A stretch of 64,000 nt of DNA, taken from positions 301,326 through 365,325 of the forward strand of contig MNCI01033300.1 in the NCBI GenBank assembly GCA_015680685.1, given 5' to 3'. The translations under genes were made by a program, and so were the position numbers. A model generated the notes under the pieces. It was given only the letters and a program-made list of their open reading frames with translations, had not been told where the DNA came from and did no database searches. This document shows, piece after piece, positions 47,615 to 58,590 of this stretch (within the stretch, counting starts at the first letter, position 1; the number at the start of each line of letters is the position of its first letter). The stretch comes from Gnetum montanum (taxonomy: Eukaryota; Streptophyta; Gnetopsida; Gnetales; Gnetaceae).

Positions 47615-50179
47615 AAAGATCATTTTTGAGGAAAACTTTCATCAAACTTAAGGTTTGATGAAATAAAAACCTCATTTCTAATGAAACTTAAGAAACTATA
47701 CAAACAAAGCTTTATACGAACTAATTTGTAGCTGGGAAGAGGATAGTTAAAGTAGCTCTTTTAAGGATTCTCATTTCATAAACCCTCTCATATGTTATCT
47801 TAGTAGTGATGAATGACTTTCCTTCCTCTTGTTGCTTAGTTGAAGCCTCAACTTGGTCTTCACCTTTTTCTCCAACAACTATCTTTGCTTCTTTTGCATT
47901 CAACTATTTAGCTACTAATTTCTAAGGTTCTCCCCAACTAGTTGCTTTAGTTTCTTGAGACATGAAAGCCTCTCCCCAAGAATCATCCTTATTGGACTCT
48001 CCTTGGTATTTAGTTTCAGTGGTGCATTCATGGAAGCTACCCTAGACATTGGAATGTGCAGAAAGTTCACCAATGTGAAATCTAAACTCATCTAAAATCC
48101 AAAGTAAGGAAGGGCTTTCACTAGAGGTTCCATTGGAGGTTACATTATGTTACTGCTGGTGTTGCCCGATAGGTTGTGGTGGAGTTCCACTTGGATAATA
48201 TGTTAACGGTTGGTGGAACTGCCTTAGGTTACCTTCGGGGTGCTTGCTGTCTGTTAAGTCTTGGGTTGAGTGCATACACCCTAGACTCTTGTAGATGTGA
48301 GATTATTGGGCAACATCCCTTAGGATGGTCATATTGGTAGATCTCACATCCACTATCATTGTCCATGTCAGAATTCACAACCTCATCGGTGATAGCCATT
48401 TTCCCTTACCCTTGTCACATGCATGGCCTGAATCTCTCTGCTTTTTCTTATCATGGTCACTGCTTCATTCCTTAGACTCCTCTACTATTTTTAAAATAGT
48501 TTCAAACCTACTATCTATGGAGTCCCACATTTGATCTACCTTAGCCAACACCTTGGTTGTTAATTTCTAAAGTGGCAAGGTTTTTCTATTCACCAACTCT
48601 TTGAATGGTGACTTATCGTCTTCATTGCAGAATCTTACTCCCTTACTTCAGAGGGAAGGATCTCAGTTATACTCTTCCGTGCTCTCTCTTTTCTGTAGCT
48701 CCCCTTCTTCTTTAGCTACTTGCTCCAAAAATCGATGAATTTCATGGGATCTAAGTTTAGATAATCTCCCTTGGGCATATGTCCCAAGGGTTCTCCTGGT
48801 TTCATGTCTTAGCCCATCTACGAGATGACGGAGTTGATCCCGTTGTGTGTAACCGTGGCCTGGGCAACGATGTAGCAATGCATAATATTGGCCCATGGCA
48901 GCATCCAAGGGTTCATGAGTACCTTGCTTCCATCCTTGGATCTGCTTACACAAGTTAGACACTCTGGAGTATGTTTGATATTTATCGTTGAAGAGTTCTA
49001 ACATCGTACTCCATCTTCTAATGGTTTTCGGCTCTAAGGACCGGTACCAACTTTTTGCTTCCTTTATGAGTGTCCTAGGAAACAACTTTAACTTCTGCCA
49101 CTCATTTTCAATATTTTGCAAGGAATAGGCAACATGAAATGCATGTAAATGATTTTTTAGATCAGCATTGTATCCCCCTTCGAAGCATGGGATATTGTTC
49201 ATATCTAGTCTCTTGATTCGACTATCTTTTTGATGCCTTGTAGGTATTCTCACTGCCTCCGTAATATCTAACATAGTTTAGGTGGCAAGTAGGGGCTCAT
49301 CATGATCATCTCTCTCATGATTTCTATGATTCCTACATGGTTTCCTACTTTCCCTTCTTTCATGCCTTGACTCTCTAGAGTGCCCTCATCCTTGCTCTCA
49401 ACTCTCTCGTCGAGGTCTCTCATTTTGCCTACCCTTATCCTCACTGTTATGGTCTTTGTGACTGCGCATGATGTGGAAGGAAAGGGTGAATGGTGTGATG
49501 AAGGGGAAGAAGAAGGAGAACCATCACCATGACGATGCTTCTTACCTTCTCTTCAGTGGCTACGACCCCAATCGTGCTGACGATTCGAATGCTCGTCCTT
49601 GTCATGTGTTTTTGTTCCCTCAGTGAACACTTGGTGTTCATGGGGATCAGAACCAGGATTGTGTATCATGGAGCATAGGTTCTGATACCCCACCTCCTCA
49701 TCATTGTTAGGAGGGGGAACATCATTTGATGGAAAACCTATTATAATTGGTTCACCATCTTCAATTTCGCTTAGGACATGCGGGACCCCTTTTCCCTTCA
49801 ACAATGTATGGTGGCTCTTCTACCGCAAGTCCCGTTGACGTTGCGCTTCTGTGGGATGATAATCCCTTGTGTCAAAATCACCTACAACATATTCAGCATA
49901 TAGCTGTGTCATGCCTATCAGTGCAAGAGCATGAAGGAGCATGTTAGGGATTGCAAGATTTGGGGGTAACTCTATGTTACCTTGGAAATCTCGCCGATGT
50001 TGCTGTTCATCCTGATGGAAAATAAAGGTGAAATCGGGTATATACTCATCAGGATGAATATATACCACCCGATGTTGTTGAGGAACTGGCGGTTCTTGGT
50101 TATGCATGTTAGACTGCCGACTGTTTCTTGTATGATCCCTAGGTGGTGAAGTTATCTTATGAGAAGAAGAAGAAGACAT
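47615..50179 (-). pseudogene. Gypsy element 3, gag (broken)
   Basis: The minus-strand gag starts at 50179 with Met and a Ser run, followed by VYIHPDEYIPDFTF and FAEYVV-type blocks shared with the gag at 62314. The central gag domain (49274-48663) is open for 203 residues and contains RFEGGYNAD-like, LFPRTLIKEAKSWYRSLEP and ELFNDKYQTYSRVSNL motifs. A Cys-rich CEIYQYDHPKGCCPI segment (near 48300-48350) replaces a normal zinc knuckle. The end trails into Glu/Lys-rich sequence near 47720-47900. Several stops and shifts occur. The pol region that should follow to the left is absent; the sequence meets the chromodomain element at 47609. Confidence 0.8.
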
Positions 50180-50304
50180 TATGTCTTATTCGGTGTGCTA
50201 CTTGACTATCATTTAATTTTCTTTTGATTAACCCTAAGGGTTCATTTAAGCTTCCAAATATGTGGATAATTTCCTATGTTCTACTTAGTGCACAAACAAC
50301 TTAG

Positions 50305-50322
50305 TCCCCGGCAACGGTGCCA
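50305..50322 (-). other. Gypsy element 3 primer binding site
   Basis: The minus strand reads TGGCACCGTTGCCGGGGA, one base different from 62174-62191. It lies one base from the LTR end. Confidence 0.85.
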
Positions 50323-50323
50323 A

Positions 50324-51187
50324 TGATGAGTGGCGAGTTACCCATACACTCAACCATACGAATACCAGCATTACACGCATGATTCAGTCGAACTCTATAG
50401 ACTAAGTGCCTACACACCTCATAGAACAATTAAGGTTAATCATTCGTTGTCTTCCCTGACTTACTTGTATTTGTCATGGTTGTATGGTTAAGTAAGTCTG
50501 AGGTATATGATTTTTATATCTTTTCTGTTTTATCTCCTATGCTGATGAGGTGAAGGGTGAAGAGACTAATTAACTAACTTTAACTAACTAACTAAGCCTT
50601 AATTAAACTAGCATCAGTATCTGTTCCCACTTACCATTCACACCCTAAACCAATGCAACCTTGGTTACCAAACGCTATTCGTTATTGGGATCACCAAGCA
50701 TAACGCACGTGCTTGAAGCGGTTGTATTGAATGCACTTAACTAGGACAGAAGGGTTGAGAGAGATTTAATGAATAATAAAGCATTTAAATGATAAACAAT
50801 AAATAACAGTAAATAAAGTCCTATTTAGCCTATTCCATGCACTGCAAGGTTTATCCAAGAAGTTTGTCTTTATTGCCATACACAAACTTGTGTTCAGGTA
50901 CAATATTTGCTCGAATAAAGATTCGTTCACTTTGGAGCTCCTACTGCGGGCACATGGAAATTATTCTATCTTTGGAGAGGTAAAACTGCTAGAGTTTCGC
51001 TACAGTCTAGGCCTAGAATGAGAAACAAGGGAGAGCCACCTCTTATTTATAGATTTAGCGGTGCACTATGCGATATCACAGGGGAAGATGCGATATCGTG
51101 TACATGATATCGTGGGGGATGCGATATCGCGGTGGACGTAATATCACCTACGCGATATCATGATCCATGCGATATCATGTCCCATCA
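50324..51187 (-). repeat. Gypsy element 3, 5' LTR (864 bp)
   Basis: In reverse complement it starts TGATGGGACATGATATCGC and ends CTCATCA. It aligns with the LTR at 61247-62172, sharing the TATA region (TCTATAAATAAGAGGTGGC), CATGTGCCCGCAGTAGGAG and later blocks. It contains the GATATC palindrome array. It stands beside the gag of element X, so it probably inserted into X. Confidence 0.88.
51069..51180. promoter_or_regulatory. Array of seven GATATC-centred palindromes upstream of the LTR TATA box
   Basis: Seven words of the form GCGATATCGC or close variants lie in about 110 bases at 14-23-bp spacing, just upstream of the TATA region (51042-51053, minus strand). Both full palindromes and half-changed copies occur. 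Position suggests U3 enhancer or factor-binding sites. The function is inference. Confidence 0.65.
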
Positions 51188-52300
51188 GTAGTTAACCTTT
51201 CTTTTGATTGAAGATTATATCCATTTTCTTCATTGTTATTACAATCTTCATTTGATGATATCTCCTCTTTAGAACTTGATAGAGAAGAAGTATCACTAGA
51301 TCCATCGTTAGAAGATTTGGTTGCATAATGAACACTAGATAGCTCATTATCAAATTCAATATCAAGGAAGTTAGATGTAGCAAGATCACTTTCATTCTCA
51401 TCATCTTCTAACTTAGTGTCTTGATGCTTATGTTTTCTATTTTTCTTTTCCTTGATTTTAACTTTTTCCAAAGCATTTTCTAGTTTCATTATATTATTGG
51501 ATAAATCTCTCATTAATTTTCCTTTTCCAAATTCTTTGCTTTCAAACTCTTGCTTTATCTTAATGCAAGATGGTCCTAGTAATGCTTTAAGTTAAGCAAA
51601 ATCTTGCACAAGAATCATCATTTACTTCTCTCTATTTGAGTTGTGATAATCTCTTCCTAATTCAAGTTCAACTATTTTTCTAACTGTATAGCTTCACTAA
51701 AGTAGTCATTAGTGTTAGCAAATTTGGAGTTCTTCTAAACCAAATTGAAATATTGGGATTCACAGCCTTAAGAGAAGTATCTCTAAGCACTTCATCTAAT
51801 GGTCTATATTGTCTTTGAAAGAGTCCACAAATTCACTGAGACTTAATATTGAAATCTCTAATTGACTCTTTAACTTCTTGTTTAGCTTGTGTTAGTTTAT
51901 AGTACAACTATTATTAATCTAATTGATTACCAAATTGAGCTAAGAAAAGACTTTTCATATCATCACAACTTGTAATGTTGTTGCTTGGCAACTTTGAATA
52001 CCAAATTTGAGCCATATCCTTTAGATTTACTACAAATAACCTAGAGGCTTGGTCTTGATGTTGAATATTTGCATGAGCTAAAGCTAACTCTAATAAATGA
52101 ATATACTCTTTAGCCAAGTAAGCTTTTCTAGGAATAAAAGGTCGAGGAAAATATTTGTAAAATACCATAGGAATATCATTGTAATTCTAGAATCCTAATG
52201 GTGTAACTCTTTGCTAAGGATTTGCCATCCTATTAGAATTCCTTTTGGTCATTAAATTCTTATACTTCTTTGAATTTTTCTTATAAACTAATAAAATAGA
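51188..52300 (-). pseudogene. Element X, gag-like region (broken)
   Basis: The minus strand has a gag-like block at 52168-51914 (HQDQASRLFVVNLKDMAQIW, then YSKLPSNNITSCDDMKSLF). The spacing matches a retrotransposon gag domain. Downstream at 51513-51175 lies a coiled-coil start and a highly acidic, Ser/Asp/Glu-rich stretch. The region ends abruptly where the LTR of gypsy element 3 begins. Several stops are present. Confidence 0.6.
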
Positions 52301-52556
52301 TGGAAGGGGTGATTTTCTTATCTTTCTAGTCTTTACTCCACTACTTGTTCCAAACTCAAGAAACGTCTTCTATTCTTCTTGTGATGAATAATTAGTCTTA
52401 TAATCAAGAATTTCTTTGAAACCTTTGAAATTTTCCAGACTAGTAGTTTGTTTGATTATGAACTAAAAATAGTATTTAATTTCTAAGTCCTACTAGCAAC
52501 AAAGAACTGTTGGTATGCTAGGACTATTAGGCTTATGAACTTAGAGGAAAAAATTT

Positions 52557-52577
52557 CAGCCCTCCTTCTAGCGCTAA
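52557..52577 (-). other. Possible primer binding site of element X
   Basis: The minus strand reads TTTAGCGCTAGAAGGAGGGC next to the LTR. This resembles a TGGCGCTAGAAGG-type plant gypsy primer site with a damaged start. Confidence 0.4.
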
Positions 52578-52586
52578 AAGAATAGT

Positions 52587-53283
52587 TGGTGATTGTTTGG
52601 GACCGAATCGCCAACGTTGGGGTGGCCTCATGGTCTCATGACCTTTTGGGATCATGGGATCGAAGGTGTTATTGAAACAGAATTTAGGTGCTTGTTGGTC
52701 TCTGGAAACACTAAGGCCCAAATATCTCTAAATAAACTTAGTAGTTATAAAACAAACTAGTTTTATGTGTTTTTTGTTGCAAATATTGAAATGGTTGGGT
52801 TGTGTATAAAACTGTAATTGGCTTTCATAAAAGAGATTCAACTATCTTTATTGTAAATTGTTGGAGATTCCTATTTTGTTCAATCACTTAGTCTATACGA
52901 TCCCTATAGTATGCTACTTGTAATAAATAAAATTTTACAAAAACATTTGAGCACAATTTTACAAAAACCATTAGCTAAGTAACTAAAACAAAATGGGAAG
53001 AAATGAACACACAGGATTAAAACAAAGTAGCTAAATTGATGCCTTTAGCAAGCCATGCTTTATAATCTTTAAGATTGCTTCTTCCAATCTTCAAAATGAG
53101 CACACCTATATAAAGAACACTTTCCTTTAACACTTTTCTTGATTATGCTTCTCATGAAATTGCCCATTAAAATAAATAATTTAACTCTCATTTTCTAGTC
53201 ATCTTTGAGAAGCTAATTAAGAAATTCCATTTCTTAGATCTTATTTCACAAATCTACTCCATAAATATGGTGTAAATGTGACA
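52587..53283 (-). repeat. Element X, 5' LTR with an internal deletion
   Basis: It matches the left copy in two blocks (52973-53095 to 36477-36602, and 53097-53283 to 37360-37542), plus the part inverted at 35517-35680. It lacks 756 bp that the left copy has. The break lies at TCAAAAT, which occurs at both ends of the missing piece. It ends ATGTGACA like the left copy. Confidence 0.7.
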
Positions 53284-55318
53284 AGACTTATGAATAAAAA
53301 GCTTTAATGAATGACCCAAATTTGGGGTTTGACAAATTTGCTTAATAGATTTCCATCTCCTAGATTTTAGTCAAGAATGCATCTAAGAGTGTCACTTCTA
53401 GATTTGGTTGTGGTTGAGGTACACCTTCTTACACAGATTACCCTATTTGAAGAGTGGGGATTTTTTTTTGCCTAATTGAACTTTTGGCTCTTTCCTTGTT
53501 GGTCTCATCTCATGGGACTCTTGTTGTTGTGATTCTTGTCTATATCCATGTCCTTGTCCTATTTTGTTAGGCCTTTTCTCTTGTGGTTATGATAGATTGC
53601 TTTCCTTTGGAACACATTTAGATGTCATCTACAATCATGCCAATATCAATTATTAAGTTTCAAAATAATTTTATAATGATTTTTTCCTTAATTATCCTTA
53701 GTTTATTAGTCCAATTTTAGAGAAATTAAACATTTAATCCACTAAGTGATTGAGATTTGGTGTTTTAAAGCTTCTAATATGACTAAATCATATTATTATT
53801 AGTTGATTTTAATTATTTTTTATTATTAGTCATCTTATATGTTTAAAAATTGGGGTATTAGACAATTTTCCGAATCATGCTCTAATGACTCCTAGTATGT
53901 AGAGCTCAACTTTAAAAGCTCACAAATTCCTAAATGAGATTAATTAGAGGTATGGATCACAAAAGTTATCACTAGTTGAAGGTTTAGTGCTTTGAAAATT
54001 ATCAAAAATTCCTCATGCATGAAGAAAATTATTCAAAATAAGGGAAGGGATGCATGATATTTATAGAATTTCATAAAGTGTTGATGTCGATGCATCAATG
54101 AAGCAAATGAAAGTCAAATTTTGAAAATTGAATTTTGGGTTCAAAAGTTAAAGTTGAATTCAATGATGGGTTCTAAGCCTTACAAAGACTCCTAAACCTA
54201 TCATGAGATTCAATATTGCTCCAAAAATGTTGAAATGATGAGTTTGATATATTTTAAAGTCTTAAAATTGGCCAGGAATTAAGGTTTTGGAGGCATTTAG
54301 CACAATATTGAATGAAATTTAGAGGAAATAGATTTGTAATAGTGCATAAAGATAAAGTAATTACTACGTGATGTTTGGAAAAGTGTGTAATTGGTTCTTA
54401 GATGAGATTCCTAATAGTTATACAAGTGGATCCTTTCCAAAGCACGCTTCTGCCTATAATGCCCTTCCAAAACTAGAACGCTAGGTGTCTATATACACCT
54501 AGGAAATTAAATGTGGATCATATCCTTATTCCAATCCACACATAACTACCATAGTCAAAGTTTTTCACTATGCTAAAAAAACCATTAAATTCATAATCAT
54601 GCATAAGAACATGATGAAATGGAGTTAGAACAAATTATAGAAGTGGGGCATGAGGTATCTTATCATGGTTGTAATGGATCTTGCATGTAAAGTGTAATCA
54701 AAATGATCAATGTACCTATCAATTAGGATTCCAAACCAAGTCAAAACCTCTTGTAATGATATTCCACTATTTCATCTTGGGCCTACCATTATGAGACCAA
54801 TTGACCACTACATGAAGACATCATCACTCAAATAAGAAATATTGGGAAACATTCATAATAATTTTAAAAATAACTAATTAATTATTAATGTTTAAATTGT
54901 AGACCTTGTCCATTAGTTAGAGGAATGCCTTCAAGCATGGTTCACAAATATTTTTATCCTCATAGCTAATGCTAATCACATTAGTGATGCAACTTTAGGC
55001 ATGAGTCATATGTCTTTCTAATGACATGGTGGAACTAGATCAAGAAATCATAAAATTGTTGGAAGTAGTGTACCTTTAAGCATGGGTCACATTTCTTTCT
55101 AGTGGTACCCCAAGAATTAATTTTTTGCATATATTAATTAATAAATTATTAGTTATTGTTCTTACTAGAGGACTGCATTCAAGCATAGGTAACATGTCTT
55201 TTGAGTGTAATAGTAAGGCAACAATTGTTGTAAAAAGATATTTCTCCAAATAAAGTAAACATGAGTGATAATGCATTCATACGAAGTAGTGGAAACATGT
55301 AGTGGAAGTTTAAGGAAT
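53284..55318. other. Gene-free stretch with possible LTR debris
   Basis: AT-rich with no readable protein. The stretch ending near 53865 (minus-strand start TGTCTAATACCCCAA) looks like an LTR end, but no partner is present. Four copies of a degenerate word such as AAGCATGGGTCACAT occur at 54928-55200. Confidence 0.35.
54925..55205. repeat. Four degenerate repeats (AAGCATGG-GTCACAT type)
   Basis: Related words of about 22-35 bp begin near 54928, 54989, 55072 and 55168. All have (A/G)GCAT(A/G)(G/A)GT-ACAT-like cores followed by TCTTTCTAGTGG-like sequence in two of them. Spacing is irregular (about 60, 84 and 96 bp). Confidence 0.5.
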
Positions 55319-57146
55319 TAAAAAATCCACTTGATGCCACATCCTTATCCAACCCTCTTGGTCTATTGTCCTTCCTTCAAGGTTTGATGATCATGGGTTA
55401 CTTTTAATTTTAATATGATAAGAACCACATTACATGGACATTTGAAAAGCTTTTCAACAAGCTAGAGTTTATTGGGATGAATATGAATTAGCTTCCAACT
55501 TTCATGTTGGACTGAAGAAAGAATACCAATAAAAGCTTACATTCTATGAGCCTCAAACATTGGAAGAAACTTTTTTTAGCTCTCAAGTCTAAAAGGAAAC
55601 TTCATGAACACAATAGAGATCCCAAGCCTTCTAAGGGCAAAGACTCCAAGGATTTTAAAGAAGAGAGTAGAGCAAAGAGGAAAGATAATGTTAAAGAAGA
55701 CTCACATGAATAGCAAGAGAAGAATAAGAAAGGTTAAGATTACAAGAAAGATGATTCCAAGGAGTAAAGAGGTTAAGGGAATAATAATACTTCTAAGATT
55801 TAATGATTTAATTATGTAGAGATAAAATAAAAGTAATGGAAATGCAAGAGACCTAAAGCTTCCAAGGACAAAGAACTTCAAACTTTAGAGAAGGGAAAGT
55901 ATTCAAATGAAGGTAATCCTAATGCCCCTATGATTGAAGATTTAACTAAAATTAATTCTTGCATAGGAAATTTCAACTTGAGTGAAGATCCTTTGAGGAA
56001 AATTCTCTTCATAATTGGAACTTGGTGTAGATCTAGTAGCAAATTATTACACATCTTGATAGATGGTGATGGCAAAGAGAATTTATCTCTTCCAAGGTAG
56101 TTACAAGACTTGGTCTCAAGAAAATTCTTTGCCTTAAGCACTATAAAATGTATTAAATTTCTAGAAATAATTTTCAAGAAGTAAAGGAGAGATGCATTGT
56201 GTCTTTCAAAATTGGTTCCTTTAGAGATAAAGTATAATATGACATTCTTTCCATTAATAGTGCTCATGTCATACTTGGCAAACCTTAGGACTATGGGAAT
56301 AAGGCTACTGTTGATGATGAAAGAAATATTTGTTTTTTCCCTAGGAAAGATGGAATACACCAATTAATTCCTATTACATTACATCAGTACAAAGAGAATG
56401 TTTTAGTTAATGCTTCTTTAATTTTACTAAGTGAGAAGAAATATGTCTAAGCACATGAAGAGATTGGACATGATTTTGTGATTATTTATACTATTACAAG
56501 ATGTGATGAGGAGCAACAAAATGAACTTCTAGTAGTGATGCAACCTTTAACAAAAGATTTGCTAATGTGTTCAAATGTCTTCCTTCAATGAGATCAGTTT
56601 AACATCCAATCGATTTCTTGCATAGAACTACTATATGAAATGAGAGAGTTTGCCAAATGACTCCACATCAAAGGAAGAAACCTTATAGGTAGGCAAATGA
56701 GACTCTTAAATGGTTTCATCAAGGATTCTATATTCCCATGTATCATTCCAACACTTTTAGTGCTTAAGAAAGACAAAGATGAAATGAAAATATGTATTGA
56801 TTCTAGAGTTGTGAATAGGATTACTATTAAATATAGATTTCCTATTCCTAGAATGGATGAAACTCTTGATGTTTTAGCAAATGTAAAAATTTTTTCCATA
56901 AGTGATTTGAAAAGTGATTATTATTAAATAAGAATTAGACCTAGGAATGAATGGAAGATAATCTTTAAAACACTTGATGATTTGTATGAGTGATTAGTCA
57001 TGCCATTTGGGCTAACCAATGTTCTAGCCATATTCATGAGGTTCATCCATGATGTATTGAGGGATTTGATTGGTGAAGGTTGCATGATTTTCTTTGATGA
57101 TATTTTTATCTATAGTTCCAATAAAGATGAACATGTATAACACTTT

Positions 57147-57151
57147 AGAAT
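57147..57151. repeat. Target site duplication, left copy (AGAAT)
   Basis: AGAAT stands before the solo LTR and again after it (58011-58015), inside the reverse transcriptase region of gypsy element 4. Confidence 0.85.
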
Positions 57152-58010
57152 TGATAAATCATGTTTTTCGTAGGCTAAGATATCAAGTATCTAATATCGG
57201 GGATCCGATATCGATGCATAAGTTACGACATCAAATATCCGATATCGTGGGATGCATACCTGACTATAAATACAACACTTGGGTGCATGATTCATCCCAT
57301 TTTTTGTCAATAGAATAGTCGAACCCTTTAGTTTTATTCTGTAGTCTTAGAGGATAATCGGCGAGTGCCTGTAGTGTGGATCTGAGTTAGTTGTATGACG
57401 TCTTATTCAAGTGACAATGTACTTGGACACATTTCATGAATGGCAATAAGATTGAGATTAATTCTTATTCATTGTAGCACTTTGACTTAGATTAGATTTA
57501 CCTTCTATGCAATTTACTTTTCATGTACTTAATATCTACATTTCATGCAAGTTAATCAATTAGTGGAATAAGCATGACTAGTTTCACGTGTAAACATGTA
57601 TTCACTTGGTAATCCTAGCAGTGTTATTGCTTGGTTCACCCAATATCATAGTGCTTGGTAATCCTAGTAGTGAATACATGGGTTTAAGACATGTATGAAA
57701 AGTTAGAAATAGACATTGCCTATAGGCTAGTTGAGACTTTACTTTTCATTGTTAATTAGATTAAATAATTAATTTCTTTATTATCATAAGATTAGCATAA
57801 GGCCAAAACAACATCAATAATCATAGGCCTCACTTTGGACTAAGCCATACATGATAAAGCTACCACTAGTCCAAGTGGAATGACAACATCTTACAATCAA
57901 TGATTAATAATATAGATGCCACACTAGTCCCATCCACGATATTCAACCAGATCATGCATGAACGCTTGTGATTCATAGGGTTGGGCATAGCAAGTACCTG
58001 CTGCTCATCA
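57152..58010 (+). repeat. Solo LTR (859 bp), GATATC family
   Basis: It starts TGATAAATCATG, ends CTGCTCATCA, and has the 5-bp duplication AGAAT on both sides. It carries GATATC-type palindromes at about 57178-57252 and a TATA region (CTATAAATACAACAC) near 57263. The body aligns with 60784-61246 and 61247-62172. It interrupts the reverse transcriptase of gypsy element 4. No internal retroelement sequence remains, so it probably arose by LTR-LTR recombination. Confidence 0.88.
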
Positions 58011-58463
58011 AGAATTTTGTGCTCAAAGTTGCAAGAAGGTCAATTAGTTATCAATGCTAAGACATGTTATTTTATAAAGAAGGAAGTTGTGTATTTGGAT
58101 CATATTTTCTTCAAGAATTGAGTCAAGATGAATCCAAGAAAGATCAAGGTAATTAAGGAGTGTCCTTTACCTAAACATGTAGTAGAGGTAAGATCTTTTC
58201 TTTGTTTGGTTGGTTTATATAGGAAATTTAGTAGAAATTTCATTTCTATCGCATGATCTATGTTATCTTATTTGAAGAAGAATTTATCTTTTGAATGAAA
58301 TAATGAAAAGGAAAAAATGTTCCAAGATTTAAAAGAAAAATTTGGTAGTGCTCTAGTATTAGCTATTCCAAAATTCTCTAAGATTTCTGAAGTGGAGGAG
58401 GATATAGGTGGACTTATTATTGAAGGTTTTTTATCACAAGAGGGTGAGCCTATTGCATTTTTT

Positions 58464-58590
58464 TTTCTAAAAAATTAAGTGAGTCTAGGCAAAACTATAA
58501 TGTATTTGAAAAGAGTTGTATGCTTTCTAAAAAATTAAGTGAGTCTAGGCAAAACTATAATGTATATGAAAAAGAGTTGTATGCTATACC
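58464..58590. repeat. 60-bp tandem duplication in gypsy 4 RNase H
   Basis: The segment from TTTCTAAAAAATTAAGTGAG to GAGTTGTATGC is repeated with a 60-bp period. Differences are one substitution and a one-base indel. It lies in the RNase H part and would add about 20 residues. Confidence 0.85.
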
